Of a stretch of 64,000 nt of DNA, positions 26,309-36,219 are shown in pieces (the stretch's first letter is position 1; each line of letters starts with the position of its first letter). The stretch is taken from the NCBI GenBank assembly GCA_947496465.1, contig CANMCX010000006.1:1-64000 (forward strand). The letters are read 5' to 3'. This DNA is from Marinifilum_A sediminis (GTDB lineage Bacteria; Bacteroidota; Bacteroidia; Bacteroidales; Marinifilaceae). Under the pieces are notes generated by a model. It saw only the letters and a list, made by a program, of their open reading frames with translations, did no database searches and was not told the origin of the DNA. The translations under genes were made by a program, and so were the position numbers.

Positions 26309-26668
26309 TACAATTTGATCTTATTGTGAACAGAGCTAACTGATTTTTTAGAAAATTATCTCTGTTGGTCTTTTTGATTTATTTCCAAAAATGAAAATAG
26401 TCAAATGCAATGAATTTATTCTGCTTATTAGAATTAAATATTGCAAATCCTACTCTTCTAATGCGAAGCAAATAAATCTTAAGCTTATTTCAACAATTTG
26501 TCGACAAACTAAATCAGAATAAAGGCAAACAATTTAAAAATGAAGTCAAACTGAGTTAAAATACCTGATTAGGCAATTTACGGACTGAGATATTCCGCTT
26601 GTCGATATAATTTAATTAATAGCTTGTTGAGACTTATCATTGCAGCAAATACTAAAAAACTTATCAAG
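26309..26668. other. divergent promoter region, LytS / second RND operon
   Basis: 360 bases of AT-rich sequence between the kinase gene and the adaptor gene. The frame opened by a TTG at 26624 runs through the last 45 bases, but I take it as leader. No clear repeat was found; the LytTR binding site would be expected here. Confidence 0.4.
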
Positions 26669-27775
26669 ATGTTAAAAAAGAAAAGTGTCATACTTGGTTT
26701 ACTTGTTGCTCTAAGCTTGTTTGTTGTTGCATTTGTTTTGGCAGGCATGAAAGAACCACCTCACGAAAAGAAAGAGGTAGTAAAGGTATTGCGGATTCCA
26801 GTTCAGAAAATTGAAAATGAACAAATGGAATTAAAGCATACAGTAATTGGAACCTTACAGGCGCATGAAAAAGTTGAAGTATTTGCAGAAGTGAGTGGAG
26901 TGCTGGAATTTTCGAATAAATCCTTTTTGGAAGGTATTACTTATAAAAAGGGAGAGACTTTGCTTAAAATTAATGATACACAGATGCGAACAGGTTTATA
27001 TGCAAATAAGAGTAGTTTAATGACTGCTATTGCTAGTTTGCTTCCTGATCTGAAATTTGATTATCCGGATAGTTATGAAGGGTGGAAAAAATACTTAAGT
27101 GAGTTTGATGTTGAAAAACCCATAGCCTCAATTCCTCCTGCTAAAAATGATCAAGAGAAGTATTTCATAGCCAGTAAGAATATTTACAAGTCTTACTACG
27201 ATATCAAATCGGAAGAAGAGTTACTTACTAAATATAATATTTATGCTCCTTTTATGGGTAGAGTAAGTGAATCGTACATAAAACCAGGCACTTTGGTGAG
27301 AACTGGACAGAAATTGGGTGAATTTATAAGTACTAATACTTATGATTTAGTTGTTGGGGTGGATCTAAACAGTTTAAAAAATATTGAGTTGGGTAATCAA
27401 GTCAAACTTTTTTCAGAAAATATTAATCAGGAATGGACTGGAAAAGTGTCAAGAATTGGAAGTAAGATTGATTCGCAAACACAAATGGTGAATGTTTATA
27501 TCGCTGTGTCAGGAGACAATCTTAAAGATGGTATGTTTCTATCTGCAGATATTAGTTTGAAAACTAATATAGAAGGTGTTGAGATTCCTCGAAAACTGTT
27601 GATTGATGAATCATATGTTTATGTAATGCAAAATAATATTGTCGAAAAGCTTAAGATTGATATCGTCCAACAAAAAGAAGGATCTTTTATAACTAATAGC
27701 CTGGAAAATGGAAGTTTACTGGTATTAAAAACATCAGGAATACATAAAGGTATTAGTGGAGAGGCAGTATTGTAA
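26669..27775 (+). CDS. RND periplasmic adaptor, second system
   Basis: Encodes 368 aa from ATG 26669 (MLKKKSVILG). An upstream TTG at 26624 would add 15 residues before the signal anchor and is less likely. An N-terminal membrane anchor (about 6-27) is followed by lipoyl, coiled-coil and barrel domains. The hairpin is shorter and more divergent than in the first system. It is the first gene of a five-gene operon; the permease starts 67 bases later. Confidence 0.88.
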   Translation: MLKKKSVILGLLVALSLFVVAFVLAGMKEPPHEKKEVVKVLRIPVQKIENEQMELKHTVIGTLQAHEKVEVFAEVSGVLEFSNKSFLEGITYKKGETLLKINDTQMRTGLYANKSSLMTAIASLLPDLKFDYPDSYEGWKKYLSEFDVEKPIASIPPAKNDQEKYFIASKNIYKSYYDIKSEEELLTKYNIYAPFMGRVSESYIKPGTLVRTGQKLGEFISTNTYDLVVGVDLNSLKNIELGNQVKLFSENINQEWTGKVSRIGSKIDSQTQMVNVYIAVSGDNLKDGMFLSADISLKTNIEGVEIPRKLLIDESYVYVMQNNIVEKLKIDIVQQKEGSFITNSLENGSLLVLKTSGIHKGISGEAVL

Positions 27776-27842
27776 TAGTGAATTACTAGCATTACCAAGA
27801 GCCAATAATGATTCATCAAATTATTAATTAGACAAAGAATTA

Positions 27843-30800
27843 ATGAAAGCTTTAGTTGCATATTTTATAAAAAATCCTTTCGCGGGAAACTTACTTGCTG
27901 TTGTTTTCTTTCTTTTAGGATGGGCAGGTATTTCTCAGTTAAATACTACTGTGATGCCTCAAATAGATCCAGGAGTAATTACTGTTACGGCAAGTTATCC
28001 AGGTGCTTCTCCAGAAGAGGTTGAAAAAGGAGTTACCCTCAAAATTGAAGATAACCTTAAGGGAATTAGTGGAATTGATAAAACAACCTCTTCTTCGACA
28101 GAGAATTTAGCAGTCATAACTGTTACAATTGAGTCAGGTTACGATGGAAACCTCGCTTTGCAGGATGTGAAAAATGCTGTTGATGGGATTAGTTCTTTCC
28201 CAGTAGGTGTTGAATCTATTAGTGTTAAAAAAAGAGAGTTTGAGCTTTTAGCTGTTAATATGACACTTAACGGTGATTTAAGTTTGAAAATTTTAAAATC
28301 ATATGCTCGACAAATAGAGAATGATTTGAGAGGAATTGATGGAATCTCAAAGGTAACATTATCAGGTTTTCCAGATGAAGAGATTGAGATAAGCATCAAT
28401 GAAGAGGCATTAATTGCTTATAACTTAACTTTCGATGATATTTATAGTGCTGTAGCAAATGAAAATATTGAAATTACGGGTGGCTCGATTAAAGGATCAG
28501 ATGAGGAATTGAAAATTAGAGTTCGAGAAAAGAACTACTATTCTGAACTATTAAAAGGAATCATCATTCGTTCACAAAACGAAGGCGGAACCATTCGGTT
28601 GATGGATGTTTGTAAAATTAAGGATAAATGGTCGGAAACACCGAATAGAACCTATGTTGACGGTAATGCAGCAGTAAGTATTACTGTTTCTCATACTTCT
28701 CGAGAGGATATTCTTTCTATTTCGGAAAATTTAAAAATATATGCAACGGACTTCAATAGTAAGCACGAGAATGTAAAGCTGGATATCTTATTTGACAACT
28801 CTTCATCGGTAAGAACAATGCTGGATATTTTATTGGAGAATGGCTTGATGGGATTTGTTATGGTTTTAATTTTCCTGTCGTTATTCTTGAACCATCGATT
28901 ATCCTTTTGGGTGGCATTGGGAATTCCAATTTCATTTTTCGGAATGTTTATGGTAGCAGCAATGTATGGTGTCACCTTGAATAAAATTTCGTTGTTTGGA
29001 ATGATATTGGTCGTAGGGATTCTGGTTGATGATGGTATCGTAATTTGTGAGAATATTTTTCAACATTACGAAAAAGGAAAGTCTGCACTACAGGCTGGTA
29101 TAGATGGAACTATGGAGGTTTTACCAGCAGTCTTTTCGGCTGTGCTAACAACAATTGTTGCCTTTACAGCTTTCTTTTTTATTGAAGGTAGGTTAGGACA
29201 GTTTTTTATCGAACTGGCATTTGTTGTTATTTTTGCTTTGGTTTTCTCTCTTGTTGAAGCATTCTTGATTCTGCCATCACATGTTATACATTCTAAAGCT
29301 TTAAAAAGTGATAAAAAAGTATCGAAGTTTGAGAGCTATACAACAAATGCGGTATTGTGGATTCGAAGAGTAAGTTTTGAGCCTCTTAGTCGATTTTGTA
29401 TTAACAATAAGATGCTTACAATAGCAATTACATTAGGTGTGATGGCAGTAACCCTTGGAGCATATCAAGGAGGTATAATTATTAGTGGAGATAGTTCGAT
29501 TGATGATACGAATTATACCAATATTGAATTGGAGATGCCAGCAGGTACGCCTGAGAGCGAAACTCTAAAATATTTGGCTATAATCGAAAAAGCAGCAATT
29601 CTAACAGGTGAGGAATTTCAAGATCAAAGCTTAACGGGTGAACCTATTATTGAGAATATCAAAACGGATCTTACATCTACTTCAGTTGGGAAAATTACAG
29701 TGTATATTTTAGGAACTGATAAAAGAGATTTTCAATCTGGCGAGTTTTCAAATGCCATAAGTAGAAATGTTGGTGAGATTCCTCAGGCAGAACGTCTTAA
29801 TTTCGTTCAGGAAAGTCATTTTGGGAAGCCTATTTCTGTTTCCTTGCAAAGTAGCAATTTGGAGGAACTGGATCTGGCAAAAGAGGAGTTAAAATCAACA
29901 TTATCTAAAATAGAAGGGCTTAAAAATGTTATTGATAACGATCAGTTAGGGATGCGTGAAGTCAATTTAAGCTTAAAACCTAATGCTTATAAATTAGGTT
30001 TAAACCTAAATTCTGTAACTGCTCAGGTTCGAACAGCTTTTTACGGTAAAGAAGTGCAGAGATTGCAAAGAGGAATTGATGAGGTTCGCGTTTGGGTTCG
30101 ATATGAAAAAAAGGATAGATCCACTATTGGAAATCTTGAAAATATGCGGATTCGAACGACTACGGGTGGTGAGTATTTTTTAAAGGATATTGCAAATCTG
30201 GATTATGAAAGGAATCTTGTTAAAATTAATCACCTTAATGGTCAAAGAGAAATTACAATTCAGGCTGATATAACAAGTGCGAGTGTTAATCTTGGACTCA
30301 TAAATGCTGAGTTAAAAGAGCATATTTTACCTACTTTAGAAGCCAAGTACTCTGGATTAAAGCACAGATTTCAGGGGAAAACTGAAGAAATGGCTAAGGC
30401 AGGAGCGTCTGGAATCCTTATTGCACCGGTGTTTTTAATATTAATATTTTCTATTGTTATTTTCACCTTTAAATCGGTTTCTCAAACCTTCTTAATCTTT
30501 ACATTAATTCCATTTGGATTTATCGGAGTGGGATGGGGACACTGGATTCATGGTATTCCATTGGATATCTCTTCTTACTTGGGAATGGTTGCACTCATGG
30601 GTGTAATGGTTAATGATTCTATTGTTTTAATTAGCACATTAAATGAAAATCTCAAATCTGGTAAGGATTATATTTTATCGGTTTTCGATACAGCAGTTTC
30701 TCGATTTAGACCAATTGTATTGACATCGATTACTACAATTGTTGGATTGGCACCACTTATTGTTACAAATGATCCAGAAGCAGCAATGGTGATTCCTATG

Positions 30801-30971
30801 GCAATTTCGATGGCTTACGGTATGGCGGTTGCAACTTTTCTAAATTTATTATTATTACCTGTGTTATTGATTGTTGTTAACTCATTAAGACGTCGTTGGC
30901 AATATTTAAAAACAGGGGTTATGCCTTCAAGAGAAAGTGTGGAACCAGCGGTAAGGAATATGATGAATTAG
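27843..30971 (+). CDS. RND efflux permease, second system
   Basis: Encodes 1042 aa with twelve membrane helices. TM4 has the Asp pair in VGILVDDGIVICENIF. In TM10 the segment is LMGVMVNDSIVLIS: where AcrB-like pumps (and the first system here, LLAKNAIL) carry the relay Lys, this protein has Val-Asn-Asp. That is a real difference in the proton-relay set, shared with some RND subfamilies. The substrate is unknown. Confidence 0.93.
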   Translation: MKALVAYFIKNPFAGNLLAVVFFLLGWAGISQLNTTVMPQIDPGVITVTASYPGASPEEVEKGVTLKIEDNLKGISGIDKTTSSSTENLAVITVTIESGYDGNLALQDVKNAVDGISSFPVGVESISVKKREFELLAVNMTLNGDLSLKILKSYARQIENDLRGIDGISKVTLSGFPDEEIEISINEEALIAYNLTFDDIYSAVANENIEITGGSIKGSDEELKIRVREKNYYSELLKGIIIRSQNEGGTIRLMDVCKIKDKWSETPNRTYVDGNAAVSITVSHTSREDILSISENLKIYATDFNSKHENVKLDILFDNSSSVRTMLDILLENGLMGFVMVLIFLSLFLNHRLSFWVALGIPISFFGMFMVAAMYGVTLNKISLFGMILVVGILVDDGIVICENIFQHYEKGKSALQAGIDGTMEVLPAVFSAVLTTIVAFTAFFFIEGRLGQFFIELAFVVIFALVFSLVEAFLILPSHVIHSKALKSDKKVSKFESYTTNAVLWIRRVSFEPLSRFCINNKMLTIAITLGVMAVTLGAYQGGIIISGDSSIDDTNYTNIELEMPAGTPESETLKYLAIIEKAAILTGEEFQDQSLTGEPIIENIKTDLTSTSVGKITVYILGTDKRDFQSGEFSNAISRNVGEIPQAERLNFVQESHFGKPISVSLQSSNLEELDLAKEELKSTLSKIEGLKNVIDNDQLGMREVNLSLKPNAYKLGLNLNSVTAQVRTAFYGKEVQRLQRGIDEVRVWVRYEKKDRSTIGNLENMRIRTTTGGEYFLKDIANLDYERNLVKINHLNGQREITIQADITSASVNLGLINAELKEHILPTLEAKYSGLKHRFQGKTEEMAKAGASGILIAPVFLILIFSIVIFTFKSVSQTFLIFTLIPFGFIGVGWGHWIHGIPLDISSYLGMVALMGVMVNDSIVLISTLNENLKSGKDYILSVFDTAVSRFRPIVLTSITTIVGLAPLIVTNDPEAAMVIPMAISMAYGMAVATFLNLLLLPVLLIVVNSLRRRWQYLKTGVMPSRESVEPAVRNMMN

Positions 30972-31060
30972 TTTTTCAATTTAAATTACAAAGAGATTAA
31001 ACCAATTAAAACTAATTGAGTCAATGTTGCTAGGGTTGACAGTTTTTAAAAAATGACGGA

Positions 31061-31519
31061 ATGAAAAAAATCAAAATAATTATAATTTTTAGTCTGATAT
31101 CAACTTCATTGTTTGCACAAGAAGTATTAAGCTTAGATCAGGCAGTAGCAATTACTTCGGAAAATAATAATTCAATAAATGTTCAGGTATCCGGATTGAG
31201 ATCAGACAAAGGGCAAGTAATAGTAGAAATATACAGTAATGCTGACAGTTATTTAAAAAATCCTTGTTTTCGTAAAACGGTAATAATCGTGAAGGGAAAA
31301 GCAAGTGTGAATTTTGAAAGCATAAAAGCAGGAACTTATGCAATTATGTGTTTTCATGATGAAAATATCAACAATGAGTTGGATCTTAATAGTAAAGGAA
31401 GACCTATGGAAAAAGTTGGCGTTTCAAATAATGCAAAAGGATTTTTTGGACCTCCAAAATTTCAAGCCGCAAAATTCAGAATTCAAGATGAAGACATCAT
31501 TCAAAATATCGAATTATAA
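31061..31519 (+). CDS. DUF2141 protein with a TolC-like N-terminus
   Basis: Encodes 152 aa. Residues about 40-150 are a DUF2141 domain (NVQVSGLRSDKGQVIVEIYS through NSKGRPMEKVGVSNNAKGFF), an exported beta-sandwich of unknown role. Residues 1-41 instead resemble the start of the TolC protein encoded 140 bases downstream: both have MKKI..., a signal ending LFAQE, L-L-A-I and an NN-I motif, about 20 of 41 identical. DUF2141 proteins normally pass from signal peptide straight into the domain, so this looks like a fusion created by duplication of the tolC 5' end. It lies within the RND operon. Confidence 0.8.
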   Translation: MKKIKIIIIFSLISTSLFAQEVLSLDQAVAITSENNNSINVQVSGLRSDKGQVIVEIYSNADSYLKNPCFRKTVIIVKGKASVNFESIKAGTYAIMCFHDENINNELDLNSKGRPMEKVGVSNNAKGFFGPPKFQAAKFRIQDEDIIQNIEL

Positions 31520-31658
31520 ACTTTAAATATTTGGCTTTTCAGATTTATTTGACGGGTGAAATTCTGTTATGTCTTAAGATGTAATTAATCTGATGTTAAT
31601 GCCATCTTCTTTTATTAGTTTATGGAAAAGGATAAGTGAAAAATAAAATTAGTAACAA

Positions 31659-32906
31659 ATGAAAAAGATAAGGATATTAATAGGATTCCTGATGTTTTCG
31701 ACTCCATTGTTCGCTCAAGAGGCTTTAACCTTAGAATCTGCAATACAAATTGCTTTAAGCAATAATTTAAATATTAAAGTAGCTAAGAATCAGGCACAAA
31801 TTTCTGATAATAATGCGACAAAAGGAAATGCAGGCTTATTACCTGCCCTAAGTGCTAGTGGAGGAGTAAATTATACCGAGTATAGTGCTGATGAAATCTC
31901 TTCATCTGGAGCATTGAATTTCTCATATACTTTGTTCGACGGTTTAGGTGGACGATATAAATATAAAATTCTTAATCTTCAGAAAGAACAAGGAGAGTTA
32001 ACAGCTCGATATAACATTGAAAATACAATTGCCAATGTAATATCCAGCTTTTACCAACTAAGTAAATCTTTTGATGATTTAGAGGTTACCCAAGAAAACC
32101 TTGAAATATCAAAAGAAAGATTACGTAGAAATGAAACGAAATATGAGTTTGGAAATATTAATAAATTGGAAGTATTAAACGCGAAGGTTGATTTTAACAG
32201 AGATAGTAGCAGTTATTTAAAATCTCAACAGGTTTACGAGGAAGCTATGAGAGATATGAATGTACTATTGGGTAGAAAAGCGGAAACTACTATTCAGTTA
32301 ATTCCGGACCAGACAAAATTTCAGGAGTTTAATCTAGTTCAGTTAAAAAAAATAACATTGGATCAAAATGCTGAATATTTGCTGAAAGCGAATGTATTAC
32401 GTCAGGATGAAACTGCAATTAAGCAAGCCAAATCTGGACAGTTGCCATCATTAAAATTGAACTCTTCGTATTCTTATTATGAAAATAATATTGCAGGAAC
32501 AAACTCAAATACACAATTAACCGGTGGACTTACAATGAGCTTTAATATTTTCGATGGAAAGAGAAAAAAGACTGAAATAGCAAATGCCAGAATTGAAAAA
32601 CAAATTACTGAATATGAGTATGAGAATACCATCTTGGAATTGGAAAAAGATTTGGTAAATGCTTTTGCTGACTATCAATACAATATTAAAGTATTGACTT
32701 TGGAAGAGGATGCTTTAGAAGCTGCCCAGTTGAATTTTGATCAAACGAAAGAATACTATCAATTGGGGCAAGTAACATCAACAACATTTCGCGAGGCTCA
32801 GTTAAATTTGGTAGAAGCTAAAAATGAAAAAGCAACAGCACGTTATGATTCGAAATTATCTGAGCTCAATATTCAGAGAATTAGTGGTGTGTTATTGGAG
32901 CAATAA
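31659..32906 (+). CDS. TolC-family outer-membrane efflux protein
   Basis: Encodes 415 aa. The signal peptide ends TPLFA-Q. Two OEP domains follow, with the classic LTLESAIQIALSNNLNIKVA start and long heptad helices such as LNFDQTKEYYQLGQVTSTTF. Unlike the first system's duct it is not a lipoprotein. It is the outer-membrane exit for the 26669-30971 pump. The DUF6268 gene follows after 25 bases. Confidence 0.92.
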   Translation: MKKIRILIGFLMFSTPLFAQEALTLESAIQIALSNNLNIKVAKNQAQISDNNATKGNAGLLPALSASGGVNYTEYSADEISSSGALNFSYTLFDGLGGRYKYKILNLQKEQGELTARYNIENTIANVISSFYQLSKSFDDLEVTQENLEISKERLRRNETKYEFGNINKLEVLNAKVDFNRDSSSYLKSQQVYEEAMRDMNVLLGRKAETTIQLIPDQTKFQEFNLVQLKKITLDQNAEYLLKANVLRQDETAIKQAKSGQLPSLKLNSSYSYYENNIAGTNSNTQLTGGLTMSFNIFDGKRKKTEIANARIEKQITEYEYENTILELEKDLVNAFADYQYNIKVLTLEEDALEAAQLNFDQTKEYYQLGQVTSTTFREAQLNLVEAKNEKATARYDSKLSELNIQRISGVLLEQ

Positions 32907-32931
32907 GATCATTTATAAATGATGAGGAAAA

Positions 32932-33804
32932 ATGAATTTTGACCAAAGAAAAATAGTTATAATCCTGCTTATTTTACTGAACTCTAGCCCTATAAGTGCG
33001 CAAATGAAAAAGGAAATTGCAGGTTTTGACTATATCAGTTTAGGTAATAATAATTCGAAGAATAGTGTGAGATTTGACAAGTATAGAATCCGGTTTGCTA
33101 TGCCCATAAGCCTAAAAAATCAGAGAAACTTATTGATAAATAAATTTGAATATGCTCAAGCAAATATATATTATCCGATTAGCGATTTAAATTTTAAAGA
33201 ATTGGAACAATTTCACACAATATCTTACTCTATGGGATATATGAAGAAATTGAAAAATAATTGGGCAATGATGGGGATGATCTCACCAAGGATTTCTTCA
33301 AATTTAACATCCTCTGTTCAGTGGAATGATATTCGATTAATGGGAATGTTCATGATGATGAAAAAACTAAAGCCTAATGTAGATCTTCAATTCGGGCTTA
33401 TGTATTCATCAACAACAGGAGTTCCTGCACCTTTGCCTATGTTTAGTTTGATGTGGCAATACAACGAAAAGTGGTCTTTTAACTTTGGATTTCCAAATCT
33501 TAAAATCAATTACAAAGTAGGAAATAATACAGATATTGCGGCCAATTTAACTATGGTTGGAGATAATTATACACTAAGTGAAGATTTGTATAAGGAGGAA
33601 AAAAAAATAGATAATATTCGAATCATGAACTTAGGAGGAGGTATAATGCTAACACAAAAGCTATACAAAATGCTAAAATTTAATCTTAGCTCTGGTTTTA
33701 CTTTTTATCGAAAATTTGAACTCCTTAATGAAAAAGATAGCGTTAAGAAATATGATTTAGATAATGACTTATACTTAAAAATTGGTATTTCGCTTGGTCT
33801 GTGA
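32932..33804 (+). CDS. DUF6268-like outer-membrane beta-barrel protein
   Basis: Encodes 290 aa. The signal peptide ends PISA-Q. The body is made of alternating amphipathic strands (VRFDKYRIRFAMPIS, WSFNFGFPNLKINYKV) and ends in a strand with a terminal hydrophobic residue (YLKIGISLGL), as an outer-membrane barrel should. The DUF6268 assignment is by overall resemblance. It is the last gene of the second RND operon and may be an accessory porin or modification factor. Confidence 0.7.
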   Translation: MNFDQRKIVIILLILLNSSPISAQMKKEIAGFDYISLGNNNSKNSVRFDKYRIRFAMPISLKNQRNLLINKFEYAQANIYYPISDLNFKELEQFHTISYSMGYMKKLKNNWAMMGMISPRISSNLTSSVQWNDIRLMGMFMMMKKLKPNVDLQFGLMYSSTTGVPAPLPMFSLMWQYNEKWSFNFGFPNLKINYKVGNNTDIAANLTMVGDNYTLSEDLYKEEKKIDNIRIMNLGGGIMLTQKLYKMLKFNLSSGFTFYRKFELLNEKDSVKKYDLDNDLYLKIGISLGL

Positions 33805-33880
33805 TCTAGTCGTATGATTTTTAGGTAAATAAATAACTTGTTTGATTAATCGAAGTTATTGTAGTGGGTGCTTCGATTCC

Positions 33881-33911
33881 CCCGTCTCTCTTTGTAGGGA
33901 CGGGATTTTTT
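33881..33911 (+). terminator. terminator of the second RND operon
   Basis: CCCGTCTC-N8-GGGACGGG followed by ATTTTTT, about 77 bases past the barrel gene stop. Confidence 0.8.
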
Positions 33912-33991
33912 ATGCATTCTATTTTCATACTTCTTTCAATTTCTAATCAAATGATTAATTTTACTCGACTATTAATCGAAACCACAACAAA

Positions 33992-35713
33992 ATGCCACAA
34001 AATACCACAAATCAACCTGAATATTTTATTTGGGAAACCCATGGAATTCACGCTGGTACAGGAAACGATCATGTTAAACATGGTGTTGATGAGCTGGAAA
34101 AAATCACAGAATTGGCGATTGAGAAAGCTCATCCAAATATCACCTTTATCATTCATACACCCAGGTTAACCCGTTTTCGATATGCAGCAGAAAAAAGACT
34201 GGATATAAAGTTTATTCGAGGCGATAATGCCTATTTTACCTATCCCAATAAAATAGAGGAATTAAAACAGAAATACGGAGATAAAATTTGCATACGATAT
34301 GGAATAGAACTAGAGTGGTTGGGTGCAGATTTGGGATTGCAATGGAATCGTTCTAAGATTTTCCAGGCTCAGAATGCAGATTTTGTGATTGCTTCACTTC
34401 ATTTTTCAAAAGAAGGAATTCCTTACGATGGCTCCATAGAAGAAGCTGAAGCGCTAATAAAACTACGAGGAAGTGTTGAGAACTATTGGTTAGGATATAT
34501 TGAAGAGTTGATTGAGATGGTGGATTCATCCTGGGAAATGGTTCAGGTTATTGGACATATAGATCTTCCTAAACTATTTGTACCTGTTCCAGTCCCATTG
34601 AAAGAATTGGAAACTTCAAATCATATTCTTGCTCGTAGGATGAGGTATTTATTGGAAATGATAAGTGAATACCATCTTGCTTTGGATGTTAATCTAGCTG
34701 GTATAAACAAAGGTTGTGGTATTTATCCGGATTCATCGATTCTGGAAAGAGCCAAACAGTTGGATATACCTATTTCGTTAGGAACCGATACTCATACAAT
34801 TCAAAATTTGGGAAATCACTACAAGGAGGGAATTCAATATGCATATGAAGCTGGATACAAGCATTATTTGAGTTTTTCGAAGTGCATTCCCGAAAAGCGT
34901 CCATTGCGAAGTACAGGCTTTAAAGAAGAGAAGTATAAAGTAATGAATCTTGGAATTGAAATGTTGAATTTGCGCTTCGAGAATAGCAAACAAAGACGAA
35001 TTCCTAAATTTTCATTTGGTGGATCTTTTAGAACCTTTCTTGAGCATCATAAAAATTCCACTTCCTTAGGCGAATTTGAGGCAATTCGTATTCGAAAAGG
35101 AAATAGATCGATTACTATTAGTAATACCATTCCTGAATCACCCAAAGATGAAGTTAAAGGTCTTTTATCTCACCATAAAGATGAACCAGGTGTTCTTTCC
35201 ATGATTTTTAACGCTTTGGCTTCTGAAGAAATAAATGTAGAAACTGCTTATTTAAATTCGAATAACGATGGAACAGCCACAGCCTTTCTAACCTTATCTG
35301 GCAATGATGATTCTATAAGGGAGGCAGTTGAATTTGTTCAAGGAACCGGTGGAGATAGTTTTATAAATATTAGAGTTGGTGATAATTTTGAGATACCCAA
35401 GCTGAAAAAAGGTGAAAATTATTTATTAGAAGTTGATGGAGTTAATTTACCTATTGCAATAAATCAGCAAATGATACTTTCTGTTCATAATAATTCTTCA
35501 GGAGTTTTGTTAATTTTGCTTTCTGCTTTAGCCTCTCAGAATATAAATATTCTTAATTTACAATTGGGACATAGAGGGAATAAAGGCTACGCGATACTAG
35601 GTGTCGAAGGAAATGCACAGCTAACAAGTAATATTCTAGGCAAATTAGGTCCACAATTTTTTGAGGCAACACATCTGCATTTAAATGGAGTTAAAAATAA
35701 AAACAGGTACTGA
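33992..35713 (+). CDS. PHP-family phosphoesterase fused to ACT domains
   Basis: Encodes 573 aa. Residues 1-320 are a PHP domain of the HisK (histidinol-phosphatase) type: metal motifs THGIHAG, IIHTP, IRYGIELEW, ASLHFSK, IGHIDLPK and GTDTHT. Residues about 385-455 (HHKDEPGVLSMIFNALASEE...) and 480-560 (NNSSGVLLILLSALASQNIN...) are two ACT-type regulatory domains like those of serine- or threonine-pathway enzymes. I know no standard enzyme with this PHP-ACT-ACT layout. It may be an amino-acid-regulated phosphatase. No his genes are nearby. The start ATG 33992 precedes the PHP fold by a short leader. Confidence 0.82.
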   Translation: MPQNTTNQPEYFIWETHGIHAGTGNDHVKHGVDELEKITELAIEKAHPNITFIIHTPRLTRFRYAAEKRLDIKFIRGDNAYFTYPNKIEELKQKYGDKICIRYGIELEWLGADLGLQWNRSKIFQAQNADFVIASLHFSKEGIPYDGSIEEAEALIKLRGSVENYWLGYIEELIEMVDSSWEMVQVIGHIDLPKLFVPVPVPLKELETSNHILARRMRYLLEMISEYHLALDVNLAGINKGCGIYPDSSILERAKQLDIPISLGTDTHTIQNLGNHYKEGIQYAYEAGYKHYLSFSKCIPEKRPLRSTGFKEEKYKVMNLGIEMLNLRFENSKQRRIPKFSFGGSFRTFLEHHKNSTSLGEFEAIRIRKGNRSITISNTIPESPKDEVKGLLSHHKDEPGVLSMIFNALASEEINVETAYLNSNNDGTATAFLTLSGNDDSIREAVEFVQGTGGDSFINIRVGDNFEIPKLKKGENYLLEVDGVNLPIAINQQMILSVHNNSSGVLLILLSALASQNINILNLQLGHRGNKGYAILGVEGNAQLTSNILGKLGPQFFEATHLHLNGVKNKNRY

Positions 35714-35715
35714 AA

Positions 35716-36219
35716 TTGATTACTAATAAATACAATTACGAGATTATACAGAACATTATTGAGTTCTATAAATTGCAGCCAGGTGTAAAGAATAATCACT
35801 TGGATAAACTTGAGGAGTATCTGGTTGTATTGAGCTCATTTATTTCCGATGCTTTCAATGATTTAAATGAAATTAGGAATTCAGAAGTAATTGATAATTA
35901 TGAGGATATTATTGATGTATTAAACTCATACATTAACTCTGTTTCGGAAGAGATAAAAAAGATTTTTCTGGATGATAGCATTAGTATTACACCTCTTTTA
36001 TACGATGATCAGTTTAATTTGAATGAGATTCAAATTATCGAATATTATAAAAAAATCAACAATGGAGATCAAAATGAAATGAATTTATCAGAGTATATAA
36101 ATTCATTAGAAAACAGCTTGTATGATAAGGCTTTTGGAGAAATTTTGTGCGATTTAACTCTTTCAACGATAAAAGAAATAAATTCTGATTTGATAATTAG
36201 GGTAGAGGATTTAATGTAG
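35716..36219 (+). CDS. hypothetical helical protein coupled to the PHP-ACT gene
   Basis: Encodes 167 aa from a TTG at 35716 that sits two bases after the PHP-ACT stop; no ATG occurs before the conserved-looking helices, so TTG with translational coupling is the best reading. The protein is acidic and all-alpha in appearance, with no signal or membrane segment. No family recognised. Its last 9 bases overlap the convergent gene at 36211-36507. Confidence 0.65.
   Translation: MITNKYNYEIIQNIIEFYKLQPGVKNNHLDKLEEYLVVLSSFISDAFNDLNEIRNSEVIDNYEDIIDVLNSYINSVSEEIKKIFLDDSISITPLLYDDQFNLNEIQIIEYYKKINNGDQNEMNLSEYINSLENSLYDKAFGEILCDLTLSTIKEINSDLIIRVEDLM

Noticed and set aside
33860..33912. tRNA or tmRNA 3'-end fragment suggested by GCTTCGATTCCCCC.
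   Set aside because: The T-arm does not pair properly and no acceptor partner or CCA is present; the GC-rich part is explained by the terminator stem.
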